Below, piece by piece: positions 27,281-35,979 of a stretch of DNA of 64,000 nt. Under the pieces are notes generated by a model. The model was given only the letters and a program-made list of their open reading frames with translations. It did no database searches and was not told the origin of the DNA. Numbering within the stretch: the stretch's first letter is position 1; every line of letters begins with the position of its first letter. The DNA is from CAWIVJ01 sp963839525 (GTDB lineage Bacteria; Cyanobacteriota; Vampirovibrionia; Gastranaerophilales; Gastranaerophilaceae): the NCBI GenBank assembly GCA_963839525.1, contig CAWIVJ010000019.1, positions 1 through 64,000 on the forward strand, in the 5' to 3' direction. A program made the translations under genes and the position numbers.

Positions 27281-28374
27281 TTTTTCACCGTCAAATCATC
27301 TTTAACTATAATCATTTCTTTTTCATGAGGATAAATATCCTGTGTAACCTCTCTATGAGGCATTAAATCATTTATACCAATAACTTCAGATGTCATAATT
27401 ATTGTATCATTATCGTATCCTATCACAACCGGACGAAGTTTTTTTGAATCACATACACAAAAAAGTTCCCCATTCGGAGTAACACCTAAAATAGTATTAG
27501 GTCCGTTAATTTCAAGGTGCCCTAAAGAAGCTTTAATACGAAGAAGAACATCTTTATCAGGTCTTTCTTCTATTTCTTCAAGAGGCAACGGTGTAACAGT
27601 ATGTTTAAAGTACTCAATAGGCCATTTAAGAATTTTATGTATGTAGTGCAAAGTGTATAAGAAACATTGAGAGTCGGATTCAAAACCTATATAACCCTTA
27701 TGCAGACTTTTTTGAAATAATTTGTTCTTTTCATAAAAAGTATTCTCTCCATTAGCTAAAATAGTGTAACCTTCCAGAAAAAACGGATGTGCAGCATATC
27801 TTACAATATCATAATTTGTATTCTGTCTGCATTGAGCAGTTATTATTTTAGAAGAAAGTTCGTTATTTTCTCCCCATAAACCGAAATAAGTTCCTATATC
27901 CTGAGGATTTCCTATTTCTTTAAGGGTTAAAACATCCGGCCAAAATGAATAAATAAAGCCTGAATTATCTTTTTCAAGTTCTTTTCTTAAAAGAAGACAA
28001 GTATCAACAAGAAGTTCTTCTTTTTCTTCTGTTGTAGCGTATTTATAACTTTTAGGATATTGAAAAACCTCAAAAACATAATTAGGCATTGCTTCGATTT
28101 TAAGCCCTTTTTGTGAGTTAATTTCGGGAGACCATTGCAGAATCCTGTTAAATCCTAGAGAATGCAGAATATCTTCAGCACGTCTGGTTCCTTCAACCGT
28201 AGATGCCATTGAAAGGACAGGGAGATCTTTATAAGCCTCAAAAATACCTCCCAAATCCTGCATAACAAAAGCAAAACCCGAATTATCATGTCCTTCCTGT
28301 TGAGAACGCATAAGCTTAAGGGAAATTGAGGGATGTAAGTATTTTTTAGATTTTATAGCTGCTATTCTGCACAT
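27268..28374 (-). CDS. Glutamate synthase, class II glutamine amidotransferase domain
   Basis: 368 residues. The ATG chosen gives MCRIAAIKSK, so that Met removal exposes the catalytic N-terminal Cys of class II (Ntn) amidotransferases; the frame is open six codons upstream, but that would bury the Cys. The MRSQQEGHDNSGFAF region matches the family. It supplies ammonia from glutamine to the FMN domain encoded next. First gene of the split glutamate synthase operon. Confidence 0.88.
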   Translation of the reverse strand: MCRIAAIKSKKYLHPSISLKLMRSQQEGHDNSGFAFVMQDLGGIFEAYKDLPVLSMASTVEGTRRAEDILHSLGFNRILQWSPEINSQKGLKIEAMPNYVFEVFQYPKSYKYATTEEKEELLVDTCLLLRKELEKDNSGFIYSFWPDVLTLKEIGNPQDIGTYFGLWGENNELSSKIITAQCRQNTNYDIVRYAAHPFFLEGYTILANGENTFYEKNKLFQKSLHKGYIGFESDSQCFLYTLHYIHKILKWPIEYFKHTVTPLPLEEIEERPDKDVLLRIKASLGHLEINGPNTILGVTPNGELFCVCDSKKLRPVVIGYDNDTIIMTSEVIGINDLMPHREVTQDIYPHEKEMIIVKDDLTVKKWQQ

Positions 28375-28512
28375 ACTTTTACCTTCAATCAACAGCTTAC
28401 CTTTATAAGGTATTATATGTCAAGAAAAAAACCTCTTATAATAAAGAAAATTAATATTAAAACATAAAATAGAAATATTTCTATCAGATATTAACTTCTA
28501 TATCTGTATTTT

Positions 28513-29172
28513 TTAAAAAATTCTTAAACCTTCTTGGTTTCCGAGACTGGAAGATCTACGAATCATCTCAACGGTTTCTTTTTGCTGCTCAGCTAATTCT
28601 TTTTTTGATTCTGCAATAATTCTTTCAGCATTTCTTGCAACGGATAAATCCTGACTGGACGGTTGAGCCGGAGCTAAAGCTGCCGCTTTCATTATTTTTG
28701 CCTTAGCAATATCAGATGCAGGATCTCCTCCTTCAACAAAGCTTATATTAACCTCACCTCCGGCAGCATATTTCTTACCGTCAGGACCTATTTGATAGTC
28801 ATAGCTCGGGGCGGATACATTTATTCCTGTTGCAGCTGCAATATGTGCTTGCTCATGAGCTTTTACTTCAAGATCCCGAGCCTTAAGTTCAGCAATCTCC
28901 TGTTCTTGTGCAAGAGTCAATTCATCATTTGAGCGAATGTTATCTTTTTCAGTTTTTTCACTTCCTTTAGATTCCTCGCTGCTTTCACTTTCGTCCATTT
29001 CAGATAATGCTTTAGCTTTATCCGAAATAATAGCTTCATCGTTTATTTCATCAGGATAAGACGATTTAACCGGAGGGTTTTCAGCACAAGAAGATTCCTG
29101 TTTATCCCTGATAAAAGAAACCTGATTCACTTTATAAGCAGAAAAAGCTGATGATATCCCTAAATTATCCAT
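28513..29172 (-). CDS. SprA-type putative metalloprotease
   Basis: 219 residues. The N-terminal half is charged and low-complexity (DESESSEESKGSEK). The C-terminal half is a SprA-related domain (Pfam PF12118): LKARDLEVKAHEQAHIAAAT with a zinc-binding HExxH-type HEQAH, then YQIGPDGKKYAAGGEVNI and AKIMKAAALAPAQPSSQD. Substrate unknown. No signal peptide. An extended -10 box (TGTTATAAT) lies 9 nt before the ATG, so the leader should be at most about 3 nt. Confidence 0.85.
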   Translation of the reverse strand: MDNLGISSAFSAYKVNQVSFIRDKQESSCAENPPVKSSYPDEINDEAIISDKAKALSEMDESESSEESKGSEKTEKDNIRSNDELTLAQEQEIAELKARDLEVKAHEQAHIAAATGINVSAPSYDYQIGPDGKKYAAGGEVNISFVEGGDPASDIAKAKIMKAAALAPAQPSSQDLSVARNAERIIAESKKELAEQQKETVEMIRRSSSLGNQEGLRIF

Positions 29173-29181
29173 ACAAATACT

Positions 29182-29190
29182 ATTATAACA
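29182..29190 (-). promoter_or_regulatory. Extended -10 of the SprA-type gene
   Basis: TGTTATAAT on the minus strand, 9 nt from the ATG, with no Shine-Dalgarno. Confidence 0.55.
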
Positions 29191-29250
29191 TTTTTTTAAA
29201 TGTTTCTCAATATCTGAAAGTAAATTATAACAAAATAATAATTCTAAATT

Positions 29251-29406
29251 CTATCTTATTGTTATAGCCTGATTCCAGTACTTAATCATCGGATAAATAA
29301 AGAATTCTATTATTCTGCGTTTATTAACTTTAATCTCTGCAGTTGCTTGAGCGTGGATAATTGATTCTTCATAAAATTTTAAATATCTGTGGCAATTTTT
29401 TGGGAC
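29251..29406 (-). pseudogene. Chimeric remnant: GT4 fragment joined to HlyD C-terminus
   Basis: 52 codons, open throughout. The first 24 residues (VPKNCHRYLKFYEESIIHAQ and ATAE) match 23 of 24 residues of the GT4 gene at 3.9 kb. The remaining 27 (IKVNKRRIIEFFIYPMIKYW and NQAITIR, then stop) look like the C-terminus of HlyD-family membrane fusion proteins of type I secretion (compare their TGKRRVIEFFLSPL pattern). No start codon or ribosome site. It reads as a deletion that fused two once-separate genes in-frame, and it occupies most of the 282-nt gap before the CHAP gene. Confidence 0.7.
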
Positions 29407-29454
29407 AAAAATACTTTATATAAATAAGGGGATTTTATAAGAGGATTTTTAAGT

Positions 29455-30099
29455 ATGAGCTATGATCTATCCTTAGTGGATTATTACAAGTCTAATTATT
29501 TATCTAAGAAAAGAAAAACTAATAGCCGTGATTCTATTTTAAAATTAAAATCAAATAAAAATTCTTATGATTATGATTTTATGTCATTTTTTAATATGCA
29601 GTTGTTATTCCAATTTTATAGAAACAATCAATATCGCCGCTATTCCACGTATAACGAATATGCCGCTCCTGCAAATGCTGTTAAAAAAGCCAGAGGCGAA
29701 TTGGGGCATAGAGGTGGCGAAAGGTACGGCGAACCGGGACGATGGTGTGCAGCTTTTGTAAGCTGGGCTTACGGAGGAAAAAATTCACCGTGGGGAGATA
29801 AGCACAGAGTTGCAGATATAAAAAAATGGGCTCAAAAAGAAAACATATATCAAGAGGGCTCAAATCCTGCTAATGTCAAACCGGGAGATTTAGTAATCTG
29901 GCGTCCTGAAACTTGTAATGGAATTTCTCATGTTGAAATTGTAACCGATGTTGTAAACGGTAAAATCAAAACGGTCGGAGGAAATTGCTACAACAAAGTC
30001 ATGAAAAATGAATATCAGGAAGGAGCACGTTTTGACGGGTTTGTAAGAGTTAGCAAATACAATAACAAAAAGAATAATTCATTTACCGCATATTCTTAA
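29455..30099 (+). CDS. CHAP-domain cell-wall amidase/peptidase
   Basis: 214 residues. Residues 75-200 form a CHAP domain (NlpC/P60-related): catalytic Cys in GRWCAAFVSWAYGG, a GDLVIW segment, the catalytic His in SHVEIVTDV and GGNCYNK. Such enzymes cut peptidoglycan peptide or amide bonds. No classical signal peptide is visible; the N-terminal 70 residues are basic and hydrophilic, so export is unclear. AGAGG lies before the ATG. Overlaps the coaE end by 21 nt, convergently. Confidence 0.82.
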   Translation: MSYDLSLVDYYKSNYLSKKRKTNSRDSILKLKSNKNSYDYDFMSFFNMQLLFQFYRNNQYRRYSTYNEYAAPANAVKKARGELGHRGGERYGEPGRWCAAFVSWAYGGKNSPWGDKHRVADIKKWAQKENIYQEGSNPANVKPGDLVIWRPETCNGISHVEIVTDVVNGKIKTVGGNCYNKVMKNEYQEGARFDGFVRVSKYNNKKNNSFTAYS

Positions 30100-30673
30100 A
30101 ACAAGATTTTTAACTTCCTTTTCCAAATTTTTTAAATCACTGTTATTATAAAGGACATAATCAGCCAGTAGAATTTTTTTATTCTGGCTCATTTGAATTT
30201 TTATACGGTTATGTGCCTGTTCAGATGAAAGATTGCTCCTTTTTATAAGCCTTTCAATACGTATCTCATCATTTGCATATGTCAGAATAATTTTATCAAA
30301 AAGCTTTTCAAATTTTGCTTCAAAAAGCAAGGGTACTGAAACGTAGGCGATTTTTTCGCCTCGTTTTGTTTGTTGGTGAAAAAATCGCCTTATTTCTTCT
30401 TTAACCAGAGGGTGTAAAATTCTCTCAAGCTTTTTTCTTAAAAGCTCATCCTCAAAAACAATTTGTCCCAATTTTTTGCGTGAAATTTCATTATTTTCAA
30501 GAATATCAAAATTTGTTAAATATTAAAACAATTTGTCTTTTTACTTCTTCATTTTTTAGCAAATCATGAACAACAATATCAGAATCAAGAACCTTATATC
30601 CCTTTTCTTTTAAGATATTTTCAACAGAACTTTTACCTGAGGCTATATTTCCTGTTATAGCTACTTTTAACAT
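30079..30673 (-). pseudogene. coaE: Dephospho-CoA kinase with one-base frameshift
   Basis: The last step of CoA synthesis. The first part, from an ATG at 30673, reads MLKVAITGNIASGKSSVENI (P-loop GNIASGKS) and DSDIVVHDLL, and stops at TTT TGA. Removing one T from the four at 30508-30511 restores FDILENNEISRKKLGQIVFE and joins it to the rest (LHPLVKEEIRRFF, VPLLFEAKFEKLFD). The restored protein is 197 residues, the normal length. An essential enzyme, so the extra base is more likely a sequence error than a true loss. Adjacent to the rluB-type gene upstream (3 nt). Confidence 0.88.
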
Positions 30674-30676
30674 AGT

Positions 30677-31396
30677 CTAACCTTTAATTTTATTCACAAA
30701 TTTTTTTAATTCTTTAATTTGCTGAGGTTTAATAGGTTTAAATTGACCTTTTTTCAATCCTTCTAACTCAATTATAGCATGCTGGATTCTCTTCAAAGAA
30801 ATTACTTCAAACCCCAAAGCTTCAAACATTTTCCTAATTTGTCTATTTAATCCTTGATATAAAATTATTTGTAAAGTCGTTCTTTTATTGGTGCTTTCAA
30901 TAATCTGACTATCAGCATAAGCTATTTTACCTTCTTCTATTTCAATCCCCTTAACCATTTTTTCAAGATGATTGAAATGTATTCTTCCGTTAACGCTTAC
31001 AATATAAACTTTCGGAACTTTAACCGAAGGGTGGGTTAATTCATTTATTAAATCTCCGTCATTAGTTAAAATTATCAACCCGCTGGAGTCTTTATCCAAA
31101 CGTCCGACAGGTTTTAGATTATGCATACTTGACGGAAGCAAATCGTAAATAATTTTTCTGCCTTTTTCGTCATCGGTTGAAGTAATATAGCCTGTAGGTT
31201 TATAAAATCTATAATATTCATGTTTTTTAGGCCTTATAATTTCATTTTTAATGAAAACTTTATCTTTTTCGCCAACTTGAAACCCCAACTCCGTAATTTT
31301 TTTACCATTAACAGAAACAACACCCTGCTCAATTAATTCATCAGCTTTTCTGCGTGAACAAATCCCAGAAGATGCAATATATTTATTTAAACGCAT
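30677..31396 (-). CDS. RsuA/RluB-family pseudouridine synthase
   Basis: 239 residues. An N-terminal S4 RNA-binding domain (MRLNKYIASSGICSRRKADE) is followed by the synthase domain with the catalytic Asp in GRLDKDSSGLIILTNDG and the family block GLNRQIRKMFEALG. It modifies 16S or 23S rRNA; RluB is the closer match by size and motifs. Overlaps the thioesterase gene by 10 nt. Confidence 0.9.
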   Translation of the reverse strand: MRLNKYIASSGICSRRKADELIEQGVVSVNGKKITELGFQVGEKDKVFIKNEIIRPKKHEYYRFYKPTGYITSTDDEKGRKIIYDLLPSSMHNLKPVGRLDKDSSGLIILTNDGDLINELTHPSVKVPKVYIVSVNGRIHFNHLEKMVKGIEIEEGKIAYADSQIIESTNKRTTLQIILYQGLNRQIRKMFEALGFEVISLKRIQHAIIELEGLKKGQFKPIKPQQIKELKKFVNKIKG

Positions 31397-31809
31397 GCTC
31401 GTTCCTTTGTTGCTTTTTCAAAAGCATCAAGCAAAATTTGAGGCATTTTTCTGTATAATTTGCCGTTATTGTCAATTGCTACAACATCAACCCAGGCTTC
31501 TATAAGAATTTTGCCGCTATTTTTATTAAGTATCTTTTGTTGAAAAGTTACAGAAAGAGAATTAAACTTTTGAATCAAGGTTTCAACAACTAATTCATCA
31601 TTAAGTTTTGCGGATAATTTGTATCGTATATTTAAGTTAACTACGGGTAAAACAATGTTTTTAACTTCAAGTTCAATAAGGTTATAGCCTATTTTTTCGC
31701 ATAACTCAACTCTGCCCATTTCAAGCCATCTTAAATAAGAACCGTGCCACACAACTCCATAAGAATCCGTATCAGAATAATACACTTTTTGTTCAAATTC
31801 GTGTTTCAT
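31387..31809 (-). CDS. YbgC-type acyl-CoA thioesterase (hotdog fold)
   Basis: 140 residues. The YbgC/4-hydroxybenzoyl-CoA thioesterase signature is clear in YYSDTDSYGVVWHGSYLRWL (Asp of the D-x-x-G-V-x-(Y/W)-H motif) near residue 10. Hydrolyses acyl-CoA; substrate not determined. The ATG has an extended -10 (TGTTAAAAT) 6 nt upstream and no ribosome site, so it appears leaderless. First gene of a unit thioesterase-rluB-coaE, divergent from perR. Confidence 0.88.
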   Translation of the reverse strand: MKHEFEQKVYYSDTDSYGVVWHGSYLRWLEMGRVELCEKIGYNLIELEVKNIVLPVVNLNIRYKLSAKLNDELVVETLIQKFNSLSVTFQQKILNKNSGKILIEAWVDVVAIDNNGKLYRKMPQILLDAFEKATKERACV

Positions 31810-31815
31810 AAATTT

Positions 31816-31824
31816 ATTTTAACA
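31816..31824 (-). promoter_or_regulatory. Extended -10 of the thioesterase gene
   Basis: TGTTAAAAT on the minus strand, 6 nt before the ATG, in the gap shared with the perR promoter. Confidence 0.5.
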
Positions 31825-31840
31825 TAAATAAAAATTACTC

Positions 31841-31886
31841 TTGACAAAACAAACCATTAATGATAATAATTATTATTATCATTAAT
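31841..31886 (+). promoter_or_regulatory. perR promoter with perfect Fur/PerR-type operator
   Basis: TTGACA at 31841 with a 17-nt spacer to TAATAA, preceded by TG (extended -10). A 31-nt perfect palindrome (31856-31886, 15-1-15) covers the -10; its half-site is ATTAATGATAATAAT, rich in the GATAAT units of Fur boxes. Binding by the regulator encoded downstream would block transcription, giving autoregulation. Confidence 0.82.
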
Positions 31887-31898
31887 AAGGCAATAAGG

Positions 31899-32303
31899 AT
31901 GAGATATTCAAAACAAAAAGAAAATATTAAAAAAGGATTGGAAAAATTCTGTATACATCCAAGTGCCGAAGAATTGTATATAAATTTAAAACCTGAAAAT
32001 CCTAATCTAAGCTTAGCAACCGTTTATAGAAATCTAAATAAACTTGTACAAAAAGGCGAAATTAAAAAAATAGAAGGTCTTTGCGGGCAAATTCATTATG
32101 ATTACAACACAAGCGAGCATTTTCATATAATTTGTATAGAATGTAACAGAATCTTTGATTTGCCGGCTGAAATGGCAGAAAGTTTAAAAAAAGTTTTAAA
32201 AAAACAAAATGAATTTGAAATATTAAATTATGATATACTAGTTAAAGGTCTTTGCAAGAACTGCAAACAGAAAGGGGACAAAAATGGAATTAAAAGAGAC
32301 TAA
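31899..32303 (+). CDS. perR: Fur-family peroxide/metal regulator, PerR-like
   Basis: 134 residues. The start is the ATG 8 nt after AAGG; an upstream ATG in the operator is not used. The DNA-binding helix SLATVYRNLNKL and HPSAEELY, the metal-ligand region HFHIICIECNRIFDL and the C-terminal CKNC (with CIEC, a structural zinc site) are clear. The MRYSKQ N-terminus and the rubrerythrin/rubredoxin genes that follow favour PerR over Fur or Zur. It should sense peroxide through Fe/Mn and control this operon. Overlaps rubrerythrin by 20 nt. Confidence 0.85.
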   Translation: MRYSKQKENIKKGLEKFCIHPSAEELYINLKPENPNLSLATVYRNLNKLVQKGEIKKIEGLCGQIHYDYNTSEHFHIICIECNRIFDLPAEMAESLKKVLKKQNEFEILNYDILVKGLCKNCKQKGDKNGIKRD

Positions 32304-32853
32304 AACAGAAAAGTCTTTAAAAGGAACAAAAACAGAAAAGAATTTAGAAGCGGCTTTTGCCGGTGAATCAATGGCAAGAAATAAATACACTTATTATGCT
32401 TCTAAAGCTAAAAAAGACGGTTATGTACAAATTTCAAGAATTTTTGAAGAAACTGCAAACAACGAAAGAGAACATGCAAAAATTTGGTTTAAACTTCTTC
32501 ATGAAGAAAATAAAGTTCCTGATACATTAAAAAATCTTGAAGACGCTGCGGCAGGAGAACATTATGAATGGACAGAGATGTATCCGACTTTTGCTAAAGA
32601 AGCACGAGAAGAAGGTTTTGACAAAATTGCGTTTTTATTTGAAAGTGTTGCAAAAATTGAAAAAGAACATAATGAAAGATATCAAAAACTTCATGATAAT
32701 ATTGTTAACGGAACAGTTTTTGAAAAAAAAGAAAAAGTTTTTTGGATTTGCTTAAATTGTGGGCATATCATGGAAAACACAAAAGCGGTTGAAATTTGTC
32801 CGATTTGTTCACATCCAAAATCTTATTTCGCAATGAGAACAATAGATTACTAA
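32284..32853 (+). CDS. rbr: Rubrerythrin
   Basis: 189 residues. Reduces hydrogen peroxide in anaerobes. The ferritin-like diiron domain has E-x-x-x-R motifs (FAGESMARNKYT, ANNEREHAKI, AGEHYEW, KIEKEHNERY). The C-terminal rubredoxin-like iron site has CLNCGHI and CPICSHP. AAAGGGG precedes the ATG inside the end of perR. Electrons would come from the rubredoxin encoded next. Confidence 0.95.
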   Translation: MELKETKTEKSLKGTKTEKNLEAAFAGESMARNKYTYYASKAKKDGYVQISRIFEETANNEREHAKIWFKLLHEENKVPDTLKNLEDAAAGEHYEWTEMYPTFAKEAREEGFDKIAFLFESVAKIEKEHNERYQKLHDNIVNGTVFEKKEKVFWICLNCGHIMENTKAVEICPICSHPKSYFAMRTIDY

Positions 32854-32870
32854 GAAAAAAGGAGGCAAAA

Positions 32871-33009
32871 ATGGCTAAATACATTTGCACAGTATGCCAA
32901 TGGGTTTATGACGAAGAAAAAAGAAGGAACAAAATTTGAAGATTTGCCGGATAGTTGGACTTGTCCCATCTGCGCCGCGGAAAAAGATGCTTTTGAACTT
33001 CAATCTTAA
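32871..33009 (+). pseudogene. Rubredoxin with one-base frameshift
   Basis: A strong GGAGG lies 8 nt before the ATG. The frame reads MAKYICTVCQWVYDEEK and then shifts to a stop; dropping one A from the A6 run at 32917-32922 continues as EGTKFEDLPDSWTCPICAAE and KDAFELQS, stop at 33009. The restored product has 45 residues with the four iron-binding Cys as two CxxC pairs (CTVC, CPIC). It is a short rubredoxin lacking the usual central loop. Third gene of the perR operon; a slippery A-run also leaves open transcriptional slippage. Confidence 0.9.
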
Positions 33010-33051
33010 GTTATTAAAAGACCTGGGGAAAAGCCCGGGTCTTTTAATAAC
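33010..33051. terminator. Bidirectional intrinsic terminator
   Basis: A 14-bp stem (GTTATTAAAAGACC / GGTCTTTTAATAAC) with an inner GGG/CCC and a GAAAAG loop. Sits between the convergent rubredoxin and serine hydrolase genes and touches the stop codon of the latter. Confidence 0.85.
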
Positions 33052-34220
33052 TAATATATACCGGATATTATTGATGAATAAATTATTTTTGAAGCTTTTT
33101 GTATGAAGTTTTTTCCAGCCGGAGAATTATAAGGTCTATTTGCAAGAATTGCCACAATATATTTTTTTCCGTTTGGAGCAAAAACAATCCCTGCATCACC
33201 AAGCATTTTTCCTATATCTCCTGTTTTATGAACAAACAAGGCTTCCGGGTCAAGTCCGGTCGGAATCAAACGGTTATTTTCGACATGGCTCATATAATCA
33301 ATTATATATTCACGTGAATTTATATTTAAAAATCCTGGATTATCTAAATTATAAAGCATTATTGCTAAATCTCTTGCTGTTGTATAATTAGTCCCTGCTA
33401 GATCAGGAAGCCAGTTATTCATGTATGTATTTTTTAATCCCCAACCTCTTATCCCTGCATTTACATCAGGCATTCCTCCTACAGCTGAAATAATCATATT
33501 TGTTGCAGAATTATCCGATTTCTGAATCATAACTTTAGCGAGTTCATCAATTGTATAGGCAGAACCTAAAGTTCTTCGTTTTAACTCTCCGGAACCGCTT
33601 GCTTTATAATAATTAGTTAATTCCATCTCATCATAAATAGTCAGCTGATTAGCCTCTATTGATTTAAAGAGCTGAATAAGCACGGGTATTTTAATAATAC
33701 TGGCTGCAGGGTAAAGTTTTGAGGCTTTTATATCAACATATTTTCCTGTACCATAATCCCAAACAAAAATTGACGGATCAATGGTTTTATACTCCGACAT
33801 TAATTTCAATAATTTTGCCTCTAACTTAGGCATCTTTTTTGTTATGTAAATATCAGTCATAGCAGGTCTTTTACTTTTTGCCCCTGTTAAAAGTCTTGAA
33901 TTCAAAAATAAATCATTTGACAAATAATTTACTGTCGGCTTTAAAAGTTGACTACAATCAACCTTTATTTCAGGATAAGAGTGTCCGAAAAGAAGAGGCT
34001 TTGCTATTCTATCAAATCCATAAGGCAAAACATAAATTCCGATTAAAACAAACAAAGAAAAAGAAATAAATTTTAAAAGAGGGTTGGGTTTTTTCTTTTG
34101 GATTTTTTTTCGAGTCTTTATAGGTTTTAATTTGGGTTTTATAGGTGCAACAATTGAAGGGTAAGGTTTTTGATACCCGTAATGTCCCTCATAATTGTAA
34201 TCTCTGGCCGTTCTTGGCAT
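33051..34220 (-). CDS. Membrane-anchored serine hydrolase of the class A beta-lactamase/PBP fold
   Basis: 389 residues. A basic, proline-rich cytoplasmic tail (1-48) is followed by one membrane helix (FISFSLFVLIGIYVLPYG); the rest is extracytoplasmic. The catalytic SxxK is seen as SIIK (PAASIIKIPVL), SDN as KSDNSATN and KTG as HKTGDIG. The omega-loop equivalent is NWLPDLAGTNYTTARDLA, which lacks the Glu166 of true class A beta-lactamases. A role in peptidoglycan (DD-peptidase-like) is therefore more likely than antibiotic resistance. GAGGGG precedes the ATG. Confidence 0.82.
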   Translation of the reverse strand: MPRTARDYNYEGHYGYQKPYPSIVAPIKPKLKPIKTRKKIQKKKPNPLLKFISFSLFVLIGIYVLPYGFDRIAKPLLFGHSYPEIKVDCSQLLKPTVNYLSNDLFLNSRLLTGAKSKRPAMTDIYITKKMPKLEAKLLKLMSEYKTIDPSIFVWDYGTGKYVDIKASKLYPAASIIKIPVLIQLFKSIEANQLTIYDEMELTNYYKASGSGELKRRTLGSAYTIDELAKVMIQKSDNSATNMIISAVGGMPDVNAGIRGWGLKNTYMNNWLPDLAGTNYTTARDLAIMLYNLDNPGFLNINSREYIIDYMSHVENNRLIPTGLDPEALFVHKTGDIGKMLGDAGIVFAPNGKKYIVAILANRPYNSPAGKNFIQKASKIIYSSIISGIY

Positions 34221-34388
34221 AAATCCCCCTCAAAACCTTTATTAAGTATAGTTTCTTTAGAAGAATAAGGGAATAATGTAAATAATGTATTTTTCAAAAA
34301 TAAACTAAAATAATATTATGAATTTAAATTAAGAATTAAAACTACTTTAAGATTTTTTGACTTGCATATTAAATTTTTCCCTTTTTTA

Positions 34389-35979
34389 TTATCTTTTAAG
34401 TGGTTGAGTTTTGTTCAAAAATAAGCCAAATAAAATACTGTCTACAATACCTAAATAAGCGGCTTCAACAACATTATCAGACACTCCAACCGTATCCCAC
34501 CTGTTATAACCGTCAGAGGTTTCAATATGAACACGAGTTTTTGCGCCTGTTCCACCAGCTGAATCCAGAATTCTTACCTTAAAATCAGATAATTTAAATT
34601 TCTTTATACGCGGATAAGAGGGACTTAGGGCTTTTCTCAGTGCCATATCAATCGCGTGTACAGGACCGTCTCTCTTCACTGACCGTATGAATTATATTCT
34701 CTCCAATAAGAATTTTTACGGAAGCTTCCGAGTTAAATTTATCGGGAATATGAACTGTTGTATCCGTAATTACTCTAAATCCCATAATATCGAAATATTT
34801 AGGCATTTTTTCAAGTTTATTCAGCAACATTATTTCAAAAGATGCGTCTGCATTTTCAAATATAAAACCTTCATTTTCAAGATTTTTAATGTACTCAATA
34901 ATTTGAGGAATATAATCTTCCCCAACTTTTATGCCTAATTTTAAATTATTTAATTTTTCCTTAATAGAAGCTGTTCCTGCCTGATCACTTACAAGAATTC
35001 TTCTTAAATTGCCAATGCTTTCGGGAGCAACATGTTCATAAGTACTTGAATTTTTACGAACACCGCTTGCATGAACACCTGCTTTGTGAGCAAATGCACT
35101 GCTTCCGACATATGGTGAATGAGAATCTGCTTTTTTATTTGCAATTTCAGCTATTTTTTTTGAAATGTGGACAAGATTTTCAATATTTTCACTTATAACT
35201 TCTTTTTTCATTTTCAACTGCAAATTAGGAATTATTGAGCAAAGATTTGCATTCCCACATCTTTCTCCATAACCGTTTATTGTTCCCTGAACTTGTATTG
35301 CACCTGCTTCAACTGCTGCAAGAGAATTCGCAACGGCCATATCACCATCATTGTGGGTATGTATACCTATTTTAGCTTTTGGCAGTTTTTCCTGAACTTT
35401 TTTTACAATTTTATAAATCTCTGTATTAATACATCCGCCGTTAGTATCACAAAGAATAATTCTCTCAGCACCTGCCTCATGTGCTGTCTTTACAGCTAAT
35501 AATGCGTATTCAGGGTTGTTTTTATAACCGTCAAAAAAATGCTCTGCGTCAAAAAATACTGTTCTGCCTTTGGAAATTAAGTATTTTACAGAATCTTTTA
35601 TCATATTCAAATTTTCTTCAAGAGTTGTGCAAAGAGCCTCTTTAACCTGAAAATCCCAACTCTTTCCAAAAATTGTTATTATTTCTGTTTTTGAATCTAA
35701 AAGCATTTTTAAAACTTTGTCTTCGCTTGCTTTTACATTAGCTTTTCTTGTACAGCCAAAAGCTGCTATTTTAGAATTTTTCAATTCAAGAGATTCAGCC
35801 AGTTTAAAAACTTCAATATCTTTCGGATTCGCGCCGGGCCAGCCTGCTTCAATGTAAGTGACGCCCAATTCATCAAGCAGTTTGATAATTTTTATCTTAT
35901 CATTGACAGAAAAAGAAATTCCTTCGGCCTGCGCTCCGTCACGTAGAGTTGTGTCGTATATTTCAATTTTTTTTGACAT
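34389..35979 (-). pseudogene. cimA: (R)-citramalate synthase with one-base frameshift
   Basis: Makes citramalate from pyruvate and acetyl-CoA for isoleucine. The N-terminal part has DTTLRDGAQAEGISFSV, GWPGANPKD, the metal-binding HTHNDGDMAVANS, and the HMGL family GYGERCGNANL. Its frame ends 15 codons after the shift. The C-terminal regulatory domain (GPVHAIDMALRKALSPSYPR, RWDTVGVSDNVVEAAYLG) continues in the next frame from about 34670. Removing one base near 34670-34676 joins them as TVSEEDGPVHAID, giving 529 residues, the normal size. A sequence error is as likely as a real mutation. A 350-nt gap precedes it. Confidence 0.9.

Noticed and set aside
31860..31898. ATG inside the operator as the perR start
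   Set aside because: It would encode a run of Ile from the palindrome; the ATG at 31899 follows AAGG and fits the MRYSKQ family start.
33051..34220. Beta-lactamase resistance gene
   Set aside because: The deacylating Glu166 is absent and a membrane anchor is present; a cell-wall role is more likely.
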